From: Thiotrichaceae bacterium
GTDB taxonomy: Bacteria; Pseudomonadota; Gammaproteobacteria; Thiotrichales; Thiotrichaceae
Direction: 5' to 3'
Assembly: GCA_026988095.1 (NCBI GenBank)
Contig: JALSLX010000058.1
Location: 1 to 64,000, forward strand
Length of the DNA stretch: 64,000 nucleotides
Below the pieces are notes generated by a model that saw only the letters and a program-made list of their open reading frames with translations, had not been told where the DNA came from and ran no database searches. The translations under genes and the position numbers were made by a program. This document shows positions 49,007 through 57,852 of this stretch, piece by piece. Position 1 is the stretch's first letter. Each line of letters starts with the position of its first letter.

Positions 49007-49633
49007 TTACAGAGCTAAACGAGTCTTCCCTTTGATAAAATTTAATACAGGTACAGGGTCATTATAATTAAGTGGTACTGTTTGATACACCCCGTTGATT
49101 TCCAAAATCAGACTCGGAAAACCTCTTGCCCCAATGTTTTGCCCAAGATGAATCTCTTTTTCTAACTGTTGCTGTGTTTCAATACCCTCTAAATCAGATG
49201 CAAATCGTTCTTCATCTAAGCCTAGTTGTTTTGCTATATCAATGAGTGTTTCGCTATCAGAAGGATTTTTAGCATTAAGATAATAAGCTATTTGGATTTC
49301 CTCAATCATTCGCTGTTCAATCTCAGAGTCCTGTTTGCGCGCAGCAATCACTGCCCTGCAAGCAGGGTAGGTTGAGCGCCTTGGTTCGCATTTATCCCAA
49401 AAATCAAAATTAAACTCTGTACCAGGAATATGTTGCTGAATTTTCTTCCAATATCCCGCTATATCCGTCTGCATGGCTTTTGGCATCATTTCACTGCTAT
49501 CAGGCGCAAGACCTCCTAGCAAGTATTTAACTTGGATATTATCAGGTAAGTTAGTTTGAATTATTTGCCAAGTTGGACGAAAACCCCAACACCAACTGCA
49601 CATTGGGTCGTGAACGTAGTAAAGTATCATCAT
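49007..49633 (-). CDS. DsbA-family thioredoxin-like protein (FrnE-like)
   Basis: The 208-residue protein begins with a thioredoxin strand and the active site CSWC (Cys12, Cys15 in HDPMCSWCWGF), has a large helical insertion, then the cis-Pro loop RGFPSLIL. There is no signal peptide, so it is probably cytoplasmic. Redox partner unknown. Convergent with pilR, divergent from the next lipoprotein. Confidence 0.87.
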   Translation of the reverse strand: MMILYYVHDPMCSWCWGFRPTWQIIQTNLPDNIQVKYLLGGLAPDSSEMMPKAMQTDIAGYWKKIQQHIPGTEFNFDFWDKCEPRRSTYPACRAVIAARKQDSEIEQRMIEEIQIAYYLNAKNPSDSETLIDIAKQLGLDEERFASDLEGIETQQQLEKEIHLGQNIGARGFPSLILEINGVYQTVPLNYNDPVPVLNFIKGKTRLAL

Positions 49634-49668
49634 TAATATTCCTCAGACTAAGCATAGGAGAGAACCTC

Positions 49669-50007
49669 ATGAAAACAAAACTATTAATTGCAGCCGCTGT
49701 TTTAAGCCTCACGGGCTGCACACAAGAAACACAAAACCAGTTTGGTCGTGCTTTACAAAACTGGACAGGTACCGATGGCATTTTAGAAATTTATGCAGGT
49801 GAAAAGCTGGTAAAACGATTTATGAAAATTGATAAGCTCACCACTGCATTAGGCACTAGCAATGATAAAGACCGCCCTTATCGCTACGGATATGGCTATA
49901 TGGATATCAACTTAAATGGGAAAGTTGATGACAATGAAGATAAGAAGATTTACTTTGAGTTTAGTGATTACTCTACTTCGTATATTTTCTTTCAAGACCC
50001 AAATTAA
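49669..50007 (+). CDS. Predicted lipoprotein, unknown function
   Basis: The 112-residue protein has a lipobox LSLTGC (Cys17). The mature part includes FGRALQNWTG, YAGEKLVKRFMKIDKLTTA and an acidic turn DINLNGKVDDNEDKK that resembles a calcium-binding loop, though this is only a resemblance. TAGGAGAG precedes the ATG at 49669; the frame is open further upstream but overlaps the divergent gene. I do not recognise the family. Confidence 0.8.
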   Translation: MKTKLLIAAAVLSLTGCTQETQNQFGRALQNWTGTDGILEIYAGEKLVKRFMKIDKLTTALGTSNDKDRPYRYGYGYMDINLNGKVDDNEDKKIYFEFSDYSTSYIFFQDPN

Positions 50008-50100
50008 GGAAAAATATCGTCATACTGGCTAATGCCATTATCCATCTATGCAACTGTACTACAGTACAACGTGGATTACAGCCACCTCCGAAATAACGAT

Positions 50101-50134
50101 AATTAAAAAAGTAATTAACAGTACTTTTTTAATT
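50101..50134. terminator. AT-rich hairpin between lipoprotein gene and cpoB
   Basis: AATTAAAAAAGTA and TACTTTTTTAATT pair around eight bases, between convergent genes. It overlaps the last codons of cpoB. Low GC makes it a weak terminator. Confidence 0.45.
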
Positions 50135-50998
50135 TCCTGCTGCTGTCATTTTTGCCAAACGTCTTTGCGCCAAATTGACAGCATTTTTATTGTCAGGAAA
50201 ATATTTAATAACATCGTCAAATGTTCTTCTCGCGTACTTCCAATTTTTTAGCGCATAGAAGCTGTAACCCAGCTTGATAGCGGCATCGGGTGCTTTATCA
50301 CTATATTTATATTTTTGTAATACCTTAATAAATTCTTGCACTGCACCTTTATAGTTATTGTGCGAATACATGATTTCACCAATCCAATACTGTGCGTTAG
50401 CAGCTAGCGGACTTTCTGGCTGCATTTTTATATATTCTTGAAAGGCTTTAGTCGCTGCAGATGGTGATTTACTCATTAAACTGAAGGCCGCTTGATAAGT
50501 TTCTCTTTCATAGCTATTGGGTGCTCTAATTTTTTTGTTAGATGTAGACGTGACAGCTGAATTTTTTTTAGCTTGTTGCTCTGTGGCTTTTGATGCTGTT
50601 GTGACAGTTGATGTTTCTTTTTTATCATCGGAGGTCTTGGTTATTTCACTACTCTCAATAATTTTTACTTTTGCATCATTCTTGGTTTTAGCATCCCCAT
50701 CATCTTTTTTGGCCTCTGGTTTAGATTCAGATTTTAGTTCTGCCTCTGGCTTCTTCTTCATATTAGCCAGCTCTTCAAGTCGCTCATCTACATTTAAGAA
50801 ACCCTGTTTTTGGGTTTTCTTTAACTGGCTTATTTGATGTTTAAGAACCTCATTTTCACCATTTAACTCACGTGTTTTTTTCTCAAGCGCTTCTAGACGC
50901 TGAAAAATATCCACGACTGTTTCTGGGCTTACCTCGGCATAAACCGAGCTAAGCGATAACAATAAACTGAGAATTACCCCTGTTAATAATTTATTCAT
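50129..50998 (-). CDS. cpoB: Tol-Pal cell-division coordinator CpoB
   Basis: The 289-residue periplasmic protein (formerly YbgF) has a signal peptide (ending SSVYA, about 21), an N-terminal coiled coil (about 28-60), a long Lys/Asp/Ser/Thr-rich linker (about 75-165) and C-terminal TPR repeats (about 170-285, AQYWIGEIMYSHNNYKGAVQEF). It binds TolA and couples envelope constriction to peptidoglycan synthesis. Last gene of the Tol-Pal operon. Confidence 0.93.
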   Translation of the reverse strand: MNKLLTGVILSLLLSLSSVYAEVSPETVVDIFQRLEALEKKTRELNGENEVLKHQISQLKKTQKQGFLNVDERLEELANMKKKPEAELKSESKPEAKKDDGDAKTKNDAKVKIIESSEITKTSDDKKETSTVTTASKATEQQAKKNSAVTSTSNKKIRAPNSYERETYQAAFSLMSKSPSAATKAFQEYIKMQPESPLAANAQYWIGEIMYSHNNYKGAVQEFIKVLQKYKYSDKAPDAAIKLGYSFYALKNWKYARRTFDDVIKYFPDNKNAVNLAQRRLAKMTAAGN

Positions 50999-51017
50999 CT
51001 ACTTTTATCTCTAGCCT

Positions 51018-51638
51018 CTAGTAATTATCATACTTAATTTCAACGCGACGATTTTGCTGCCAAGAATCTTTATCATGACCTGTTACGATAGGCACCTCCT
51101 CACCGTAACCAATGGTCTTGATTTGTCCACTTCTTGCGCCTTGTATACCCATAAGACGTTTTACTGATTGCGAACGTTGTTCTGATAATGCCACATTGTA
51201 CTCACGTGATCCACGCTCATCGGCATGACCTTCTAGGCGCATTTTTAACTGTGGATATTTAGCCGCCAATTTTGCATGCGTATTAATTAAAATCATATAT
51301 TCAGGGCGAATACCTGCTTTATTGTAATCAAAATAAATCACTCTTTTTGAGAGTAAATTACTTGGGTCATTCAAACCTGACAATGTTAAATCATTAGTAT
51401 TATTTGGATCATTATTTACGTTCTGATTCGGTAAGTAATCCCCACGTGTACTATTGCTATTTACTCCAGAAGCACCGCCTGCACCTATAGTGCCACTTTT
51501 CGTGCCATCACCACCTTGACTAGATGTTACTGTACCTGCATTTTTATCATCTTGCTTGGCATTTTGGCTACAAGCTCCTAATGCTAAGGTACTCAATAAA
51601 AGCGGTAAAAGCATTAATCTTATTTTGATGTTTTTCAT
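51018..51638 (-). CDS. pal: Peptidoglycan-associated lipoprotein Pal
   Basis: The 206-residue outer-membrane lipoprotein has lipobox LALGAC (Cys23), a Gly/Ser/Thr/Asn-rich linker (about 30-90), and an OmpA-type peptidoglycan-binding domain with VIYFDYNKAGI, LEGHADERGSREYN and the SVKRLMGIQGA region. It binds TolB and peptidoglycan. Confidence 0.96.
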   Translation of the reverse strand: MKNIKIRLMLLPLLLSTLALGACSQNAKQDDKNAGTVTSSQGGDGTKSGTIGAGGASGVNSNSTRGDYLPNQNVNNDPNNTNDLTLSGLNDPSNLLSKRVIYFDYNKAGIRPEYMILINTHAKLAAKYPQLKMRLEGHADERGSREYNVALSEQRSQSVKRLMGIQGARSGQIKTIGYGEEVPIVTGHDKDSWQQNRRVEIKYDNY

Positions 51639-51659
51639 TATTTTGTCCTTTGTAAAAGT

Positions 51660-52994
51660 TTATTTGTGTAAATACGGAGACCATGCAGGCTCACGAACAT
51701 CGCCAGCGGGAGATGTTAAAAACTGTCTTGATTTTCCATTATCACTAACCACGGCTAAGGTATTTTGCCCATTGCGTAACGTGGTATAGGCAACCATTGC
51801 ACCGTTTGGTGCTAATGTTGGAGATTCATCTAAACGACCATTTGAGAGCATATTTTTACCCGACTCACTCATCGATTTAATCGCCACATGAAATGCACCA
51901 CGATTGCCGCTGATAAATGCTATTTTGTTATTCGCAATATCGGCAGCGCTATTATATTTACCATCAAAGGTTATGCGTTGAGCGTCACCACCGTTTGCGC
52001 TAATACGATATAGTTGTGGGCTTCCACCGCGATTTGAGGTAAAAATAATTGAACCTGTTCCATTCCAAGCTGGCTCAGTATCAATAGCACTTGAGTTTGT
52101 AATTCTTTTTAATGCGCCACTTTTTGTATTAATTGTATAAATTTCAGGATTACCATTAATAGACAAACTCATCGCAATACGTGAGCCATCGGGCGACCAT
52201 GCTGGCGCTCCATTAATACCTTCACGTGCGGAAATCAATCGCTTTGCGCCAGTGAAAATATTCTGTACATAAATTGCGGAAGTATTTTTTTCAAATGAAA
52301 CATACGCCAGTTCACTACCATCAGGTGACCATGCTGGCGACATGATAGGGCGACGTGAACTTAAAATAGATTGAGGATTATTTCCGTCAGAATCTGAAAT
52401 ATACAGCCTAAAGGTACGATTCTTACTCGTGCTATTGGTTACGGTGACATAAGCTAAACGTGTGTCAAAAGCACCTTTTCTGCGGGTAATTTTTTCATAG
52501 ATTAAGTCTGCTGCCTTATGTGCAGGGCGACGTGGATTTTCATTCGCGGTAATGGTGTAGTTTGTTTTTGCATTGTCTGTTGTGCTGACTAACTCAATAA
52601 ATAAACCACCGTTGCCATTGTCTTTACCACGCACGATATAGTCTGCAATATCTTGGTATGCACCTGCATTCAATGTTTCGCCGTAGGACGCTATGTTTGG
52701 TATTTTTGAACGATTAACTATGGTGAAGCGACCACTGCGCTTTAAATCTGCTTCAATTATACCGTTGTGCCCACCGGGAATTCCTGCTGAAATGTTAGCA
52801 ATATAGATAGGGATGCCATCATCTGATGTTTTTGATATATGCAGTTCTAATTCTGCATAGGTAGAAGAGCTCAAAAGTATAAAAATCACTGAAAACAGGG
52901 GTAAAAAGGCTTTTTTTATAGACCACCCCCCCCTTTTTTCGATGATTTGTGTTTTAGAGTTACTCACCTTGTCCATTTTATTTCCATTTCTCAT
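51660..52994 (-). CDS. tolB: Tol-Pal translocation protein TolB
   Basis: TolB is a periplasmic beta-propeller that binds Pal. The 444-residue protein has an N-terminal domain and repeated propeller blades with the SPAWSPDGS motif (three clear copies: MSPAWSPDGSELAY, GAPAWSPDGSRIAM, TEPAWNGTGSI). Its first 30 residues are odd: TQIIEKRGGWS just before the signal-peptide core is encoded by a C7/G7 palindromic element. Start is ATG 52994 or 52976; both lie upstream of the element. Confidence 0.95.
   Translation of the reverse strand: MRNGNKMDKVSNSKTQIIEKRGGWSIKKAFLPLFSVIFILLSSSTYAELELHISKTSDDGIPIYIANISAGIPGGHNGIIEADLKRSGRFTIVNRSKIPNIASYGETLNAGAYQDIADYIVRGKDNGNGGLFIELVSTTDNAKTNYTITANENPRRPAHKAADLIYEKITRRKGAFDTRLAYVTVTNSTSKNRTFRLYISDSDGNNPQSILSSRRPIMSPAWSPDGSELAYVSFEKNTSAIYVQNIFTGAKRLISAREGINGAPAWSPDGSRIAMSLSINGNPEIYTINTKSGALKRITNSSAIDTEPAWNGTGSIIFTSNRGGSPQLYRISANGGDAQRITFDGKYNSAADIANNKIAFISGNRGAFHVAIKSMSESGKNMLSNGRLDESPTLAPNGAMVAYTTLRNGQNTLAVVSDNGKSRQFLTSPAGDVREPAWSPYLHK
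52880..52951. repeat. C7/G7 palindromic element inside tolB (family A, copy 5)
   Basis: The right arm (52921-52951) is a near-exact family copy: GACCACCCCCCCCTTTTTTCG and GATGATTTGT follow on. The left arm, AAAATCACTGAAAACAGGGGTAAAAAGG (in parts, 52882-52909), is eroded but recognisable. Both lie within the coding frame of tolB, covering the cytoplasmic start and part of the signal-peptide core. Confidence 0.75.
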
Positions 52995-53000
52995 AAGCTA

Positions 53001-54326
53001 TTAGTCCATAATAAATGTAATAGTTCGATCTGATTTATTAAAATTAAATTTACTTGGCGGTCTTGGCAGTGGTTCTGCTTGTTCAAAGGCATCTTTTACC
53101 GATGCACAAAATTCATCACTACCTGAGCAAGATAAAACCTTTATACCACTAGAAATATAGCCACTTGCAGATACCGTAATCTTAACTTTTGCTGACTTTC
53201 CGCTTGTTCCTGGAGGCGGATGCCAGCGTCGTTTTACGTGGCGCTGAATTTTGCTTCCCCATGATATCTGTGCGCCTCTTTTGGCTTTTACTAACGCCTC
53301 TTTGTTTGATGCAGCTTCTGCTGCGGCTTTCTTTCTAGCTTCTGCCGCGATTGCATCTGCCTTTTTCTTTTCTTGTGCTTCTTTCCATTTACGGTGATAT
53401 TCCGCTTTTTTTGCTGCTAGTTTTTCTGCAGCTTCTTTCTCTGCTTTTAGCTTTGCAGCTTTTATAGCCGCTGCTTTTTCTGCCGCCCTTTTCTTTGCTA
53501 GTCGTTCAGCCTCTTCTTTTTCGGCCTTGATCTTGGCTGCTCGTTCTTCTGCTTGCTTCTTTTCTTTGGCTTCTTTTTCCTTTGCTAAGCGTTTTGCTTT
53601 CTCTCGTTTTTTTCTTTCTTCTTTTTTCTTCGCGTTCTTTTTGGCTTGCGCATCCTTTATAGCTTGCTCATCTCTTTTAGCTTGTGCGTCCTTCTTTGCC
53701 TGTGCTTCTCTTTTCGCTTCTGCTATTTTCTTAGCCTTTTCTTCTGCTTTGCGTTTGGCTTCTTTTTCTGTCTTTTCTTTCGCAAGCGCCTCTTCCTTCT
53801 GCTTTGCTTTTTCTACTATTTTTTGTTCCTCGGCTTTACGTTCTTGTTCTGCCTTTTCTGCTTGCTTCTCTTTTTCTCGCTTTGCTTTTTCCTGTTCGGT
53901 TTTCTTTTGTTCGGCTAACTTTTGATCTGCTAGCTTTTGATCTGCTAGCTTTTTTTTCGCCCGTGCTTGTTCAAGTAATCTCTTTTCGGTGGCTTCTTTT
54001 ATTTTAAGTGCAGCCTCTTGTCTTGCAATTGTTGCTAACTGTTGTTGTTCTTGCTTTTTTTCTATAGCTTCTGCGGCTTTTATTGATTCCTCAGACGGCT
54101 CAGGCTCCACTATTTGTTTTTCAGGCTCCTTTTCAGTATTGCCTATTTTTGTAGGTAGCTCTAATGCTTCGGCGTTAGGTAATATGATAGAAACAGGAAT
54201 TCCAGCTTCTGCCATCTCTGGCTTTTCTGTCCAATCAAAACTCAGTACAAAAAGCCCAACAATAAGCACGTGAAATAAGATTGCACCTATCATTGCCATG
54301 GGATGTCTTAAAAATATTTTTATCAT
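53001..54326 (-). CDS. tolA: Tol-Pal inner-membrane protein TolA
   Basis: The 441-residue protein has one N-terminal membrane helix (about 12-30), a very long Lys/Ala/Glu-rich helical domain (about 65-345) and a C-terminal domain with SWGSKIQRHVKRRWHPPPG and SCSGSDEFCASVKDAFEQAEPLP, including the two Cys. It links TolQR energy to Pal/TolB. The biased composition gives long spurious frames on the other strand. Confidence 0.95.
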   Translation of the reverse strand: MIKIFLRHPMAMIGAILFHVLIVGLFVLSFDWTEKPEMAEAGIPVSIILPNAEALELPTKIGNTEKEPEKQIVEPEPSEESIKAAEAIEKKQEQQQLATIARQEAALKIKEATEKRLLEQARAKKKLADQKLADQKLAEQKKTEQEKAKREKEKQAEKAEQERKAEEQKIVEKAKQKEEALAKEKTEKEAKRKAEEKAKKIAEAKREAQAKKDAQAKRDEQAIKDAQAKKNAKKKEERKKREKAKRLAKEKEAKEKKQAEERAAKIKAEKEEAERLAKKRAAEKAAAIKAAKLKAEKEAAEKLAAKKAEYHRKWKEAQEKKKADAIAAEARKKAAAEAASNKEALVKAKRGAQISWGSKIQRHVKRRWHPPPGTSGKSAKVKITVSASGYISSGIKVLSCSGSDEFCASVKDAFEQAEPLPRPPSKFNFNKSDRTITFIMD

Positions 54327-54336
54327 GAATGAATAA

Positions 54337-54771
54337 TTATTTATCTTCTGCCGCTAAATCAGCAACTAAACCTATTTTTTTAGCACCCGCTTTTTGTGCC
54401 GCAACCATTACTCGCATAATCTGTTTATAGGCAATATTGCTATCAGCTCTAATGTTTACAGCACGCAAGCTCTTATCACCTAATTGACCTGTCATACGTG
54501 TAATTAGTTCCGTTTCACTAATTTCTGCGTAGGTACTTTCACCATCTTCAAGTGTAATACTGCCTTTGCCATCAACAGAAATCGTAATCGGCTCTTGCCC
54601 TTCGCCAGTCTCTAATGTGCTGGCATCTGCACTGGGTAAATCAACCTGAACACCGGTTTGCATCATCGGCGCTGTTACCATAAAAATAATCAGCAACACT
54701 AGCATTACGTCAATATAGGGCACGACGTTCATTTCTGCCATTGCGCGTCTTTTCTTACAACGGCGTGACAT
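54337..54771 (-). CDS. tolR: Tol-Pal inner-membrane protein TolR
   Basis: The 144-residue ExbD/TolR protein has the short cytoplasmic start MSRRCKKRRAMAEMNVVPYIDVMLVLLIIFMVTAP in outline, where the Asp in the membrane helix (PYIDVML) is the proton-path residue, then a periplasmic domain. It overlaps tolQ by one base. Confidence 0.96.
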   Translation of the reverse strand: MSRRCKKRRAMAEMNVVPYIDVMLVLLIIFMVTAPMMQTGVQVDLPSADASTLETGEGQEPITISVDGKGSITLEDGESTYAEISETELITRMTGQLGDKSLRAVNIRADSNIAYKQIMRVMVAAQKAGAKKIGLVADLAAEDK

Positions 54772-55457
54772 TACACATCATCCTTCTTTAAATGAACTTG
54801 GCGTTCTAATAATGTGGTGAATTCTTCCCTAAAATTTTCATAGCGTACTGCGATACGGTCGACTTTATCGCTAAATCGGTTGTAGGCAATAACCGCTGGT
54901 ATTGCCGCAAATAAACCAATCGCCGTTGCGATTAAGGCTTCTGCAATACCTGGGGCGACGACGGCTAGTGTTGCTTGTTTCATCGCACTTAATGATAAGA
55001 ATGAATTCATGATCCCCCAAACTGTGCCAAATAAACCAATATACGGGCTGGTAGAACCCACCGTTGCTAAGAATGTAAGATTTTGCTCTAATTTATCAAG
55101 TTCACGCGTTTCGGCAACTCGCATGGCACGTTGTGCGGTATCAATAATAGGAAGCTGTCTAGGTGTCGCGCCTTTATTTAAACGTGCATACTCGTGATAG
55201 CCACCAAAAAAGATAGCCGCCATCCCTTCTCGGTTAGTACGCTGTGCTAAGTCACTATAAAGCTTATTAAGGGAAATACCGCTCCAAAAACGATCTTCAA
55301 AAACGTCTAATCTTTTTTGTGCTTTTCTTATTTGACTGGATTTTATGAACATTAATGTCCACGAGGCAAGTGATGCTAACACCAAAATAACCATGACTAT
55401 TTTTACAATCAGGCTGGCATCGAGTATTAATTTTAATATGGTTTGGTCAAATGACAC
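54771..55457 (-). CDS. tolQ: Tol-Pal proton-channel protein TolQ
   Basis: The 228-residue MotA/TolQ/ExbB protein has three membrane helices (about 12-38, 135-160, 170-195). The conserved region TVGSTSPYIGLFGTVWGIMNSF in outline lies at about 130-152 and LIATAIGLFAAIPAVIAYN follows. It drives TolA with proton flow. Confidence 0.96.
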   Translation of the reverse strand: MSFDQTILKLILDASLIVKIVMVILVLASLASWTLMFIKSSQIRKAQKRLDVFEDRFWSGISLNKLYSDLAQRTNREGMAAIFFGGYHEYARLNKGATPRQLPIIDTAQRAMRVAETRELDKLEQNLTFLATVGSTSPYIGLFGTVWGIMNSFLSLSAMKQATLAVVAPGIAEALIATAIGLFAAIPAVIAYNRFSDKVDRIAVRYENFREEFTTLLERQVHLKKDDV

Positions 55458-55492
55458 TGCTTTCCCCTTGCGTACTTATTGTTTGTCTTTTT

Positions 55493-55611
55493 ACTCCCTC
55501 TACCTAGCAGGGGGAGGGCTGGGGAGGGGGTAGAAAGTTTAGAGAGCTATATTCTCTTCAAGCATTCCACCCCCCTCCCTAACCCTCCCCCCCTGCTAGG
55601 TGGAGGGGACT
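55493..55611. repeat. CCCTCCCC inverted-repeat pair, copy 3
   Basis: Left arm ACTCCCTCTACCTAGCAGGG onward and right arm ACCCCCCTCCCTAACCCTCC onward are imperfect complements of about 40 bases around a 35-base centre. This copy shows two full arms where 26573 has essentially one. It lies in the ybgC-tolQ gap. Confidence 0.8.
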
Positions 55612-55620
55612 AATCACTGA

Positions 55621-56082
55621 CTAGCTTTCAGCAATCTCTTTAATTGTTTCTAATAATTTTTTTGGCAAGCGTTTGGGTCTAAATTTATTGCTATCAACGC
55701 TTACCACGGTAACTTGCCCTTTTGCTAATGTGATGTAAGCCTCATCGGTTTTATCGACCTCTTTACTCACTCGCATTACTTTTTGTTCAAACTGAATACT
55801 GGTGTTACCCATCTCTATGATTTCAGCGGAGACAAAAAGTTCGTCATTAAAGATGGCAGGGCGTAAATATTCACAGTTTAGTGCTCTGACTACAAAGACC
55901 ATTTGTTCATCACGCACCAGTTCATCCATCTCATAACCTAATTGCCGAAGCCATTCTGTACGGGCGCGCTCAAAAAAATTAATGTAGTTAGAATGGTATA
56001 CCACTCCACCTGCATCGGTGTCTTCGTAATAGACCCGGACGGGGAGGATAAAGGTTCTATGTTCATGTGTATTTGTCATCAT
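55621..56082 (-). CDS. ybgC: Tol-Pal-associated acyl-CoA thioesterase YbgC
   Basis: The 153-residue hot-dog thioesterase has the active-site motif VYYEDTDAGGVVYHSNYINFFERART (in outline, about 17-42) with catalytic Asp. It hydrolyses short acyl-CoA and is the usual first gene of tol-pal operons. MM start, with the second ATG also possible. Confidence 0.95.
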   Translation of the reverse strand: MMTNTHEHRTFILPVRVYYEDTDAGGVVYHSNYINFFERARTEWLRQLGYEMDELVRDEQMVFVVRALNCEYLRPAIFNDELFVSAEIIEMGNTSIQFEQKVMRVSKEVDKTDEAYITLAKGQVTVVSVDSNKFRPKRLPKKLLETIKEIAES

Positions 56083-56149
56083 GCTCCAATCGTATCACAC
56101 CCTATCTGACTAGACTTGCATTCTATTTGCAAAAGAATATGCTTAAAAT

Positions 56150-56602
56150 ATGAACAAAAATCAAATAATAACAATTCTTCAAAAATCTAAACCTGATCAT
56201 ATCGAGCTGATTAAGCAAGCACATAAATTACTTGCCAATCACCCACAAGATAAAATCAAGAAACCTGTTACTTGTGATGCCTGTTTATTAGGTAAATGGC
56301 ATGCTAAAGAAGGCTATAAATTAGTTAATATTCCCCAGCTAACTAATTTAGAGGCTCTGCACAAAGATGTTCACAACCTTTATACCGCACTTTATTACAC
56401 GACTTTTGATCGCCGAACAAAACCCCGTGCAACGGTTATTAGTGCCGGTGTTGAAATTCCTGTAGTAGAAAAAAAGTTTCGAGACAAAAAATTAAAACAA
56501 CTTGAGAAGAAAACAGTAACCTTGGTTCGTTCACTTGAGTCTATCGAGAAAAAAGTTGCAAACATGCCAGAACAAGATTTTTCTAGCCCATGGCTTTGTT
56601 AA
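56150..56602 (+). CDS. Stand-alone CZB-domain zinc-binding protein
   Basis: The 150-residue soluble protein matches the chemoreceptor zinc-binding (CZB) fold: His17 (KPDHIELI), Cys45 in the hallmark CLLGKW, and His71 and His75 in LHKDVH make the 3-His/1-Cys zinc set. The C-terminal third is a charged helix. CZB usually sits at the end of chemoreceptors or diguanylate cyclases; here it has no partner domain. Divergent from ybgC. Confidence 0.85.
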   Translation: MNKNQIITILQKSKPDHIELIKQAHKLLANHPQDKIKKPVTCDACLLGKWHAKEGYKLVNIPQLTNLEALHKDVHNLYTALYYTTFDRRTKPRATVISAGVEIPVVEKKFRDKKLKQLEKKTVTLVRSLESIEKKVANMPEQDFSSPWLC

Positions 56603-56761
56603 ATTTTTATTGCATTCCCATAAAAATAAGCAGACACTCCTTTCATGAACTTAATTTTCACATTACGAGCAGTTTCTTATCTACGCCGATTTGTCGCGTA
56701 TCGATATTCTGTGTGTGAGTTTTAAGTACCGTTAGCTATTTTAGCAAAAAGCAATATTCTT

Positions 56762-56790
56762 AAAAAGCCGCAGATTTCTGCGGCTTTTTT
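56762..56790 (+). terminator. Intrinsic terminator after CZB gene
   Basis: AAAAAGCCGCAG-ATTT-CTGCGGCTTTTTT is a perfect stem with a T-run, about 160 bases after the CZB stop and 58 bases before the EamA start. Confidence 0.88.
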
Positions 56791-56848
56791 GTTTTTGGGG
56801 TTATTGGTTATGAGTTTTAAGTTTAAATGGTAGGAATAGGAAATAGAT

Positions 56849-57727
56849 ATGGCGATTAAGCTAGCCTTTTTAGGTGTCATCATTATTTGGTCAACCACTC
56901 CGCTTGCAATCAAGTGGAGTGGTGGCGATGACGTAGGGTTTTTATTTGGCGTTACCATGCGAATGATTCTTGGTTGTGTGGTGGCAGGTTTTCTTGTGAC
57001 AGTATTACGCCATCAGTTTTCATTGTCTAAAAACTCGATTAAAGCCTATCTTGCATCTGGTATTGGCATTTATGTTGCGATGCTGATGGCTTATTGGTCA
57101 GCAAGCTATATGCCGTCTGGATGGATTGCGCTTGTTTGGGGAGTTTCTCCCGTATTAGCAGGTATTTTCGGGCATTTTTTCTTAGGTGAAAATGCGTTAT
57201 TAATGCACAAGCTGATTGGTATTTTTATAGGATTGTTGGGCTTGTTTGTAATATTTATCGAAGGTGCAGGTATGGGAAGCAACGTCATGCTAGGCGTATT
57301 TTTGGCATTTATAGGCGTACTCGGTCAGCTTAGTTCGGCCATCGCAATCAAAAAAATAGATGCGGATGTATCAGGTTTAGTCATGACTACAGGGGGGCTT
57401 GCGGTATCAATTCCACTATTTATTATATCTTGGCTAATCTTTGATGGTGAATTACCTGATGAAATCCCTTTTAGAACAGCTTCTTCTATTGTTTACTTAG
57501 CGTTGATGGGTTCTGTTGTTGGCTTTTCTTTGTACTATTATTTATTAAAAAATGTTGAAGCCTCTAAAGTTGCTTTAATTACCTTGGTCACACCCGTAAG
57601 TGCTTTATTGCTTGGTAGTTATTTAAACGATGAAACTATTACTACCAGTGTCATCATCGGAGCAGCATTAATCATTGGCGGTCTAGCCAGTTATCAATGG
57701 GGCGACAAAATATTTCAAAAACCTTAA
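56849..57727 (+). CDS. EamA/DMT-family exporter
   Basis: The 292-residue protein has ten predicted membrane helices in two EamA repeats; the first ends with ASYMPSGWIALVWGVSPVLAGIFG, the second with LLKNVEASKVALITLVTPVSALLLG, both the usual signature of drug/metabolite transporters. Likely exports an amino acid or metabolite; substrate cannot be told. Confidence 0.9.
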   Translation: MAIKLAFLGVIIIWSTTPLAIKWSGGDDVGFLFGVTMRMILGCVVAGFLVTVLRHQFSLSKNSIKAYLASGIGIYVAMLMAYWSASYMPSGWIALVWGVSPVLAGIFGHFFLGENALLMHKLIGIFIGLLGLFVIFIEGAGMGSNVMLGVFLAFIGVLGQLSSAIAIKKIDADVSGLVMTTGGLAVSIPLFIISWLIFDGELPDEIPFRTASSIVYLALMGSVVGFSLYYYLLKNVEASKVALITLVTPVSALLLGSYLNDETITTSVIIGAALIIGGLASYQWGDKIFQKP

Positions 57728-57852
57728 ACTATTAAAGTACAAGGAAAGACCACGGTGTTTCTCTTGAATATTGTATTTAAGAGATGATTTTAATAAACTT
57801 TTAAAACTGAAAACATTCTTGATGATAAGAAGCGATAAAAAACGGGGAAAAT

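Noticed and set aside
53527-53925. Long Phe/Ser/Ala/Cys-rich frames on the plus strand
   Set aside because: These are the complement of the Lys/Ala/Glu repeat domain of tolA; the hydrophobic look is a by-product of that composition.
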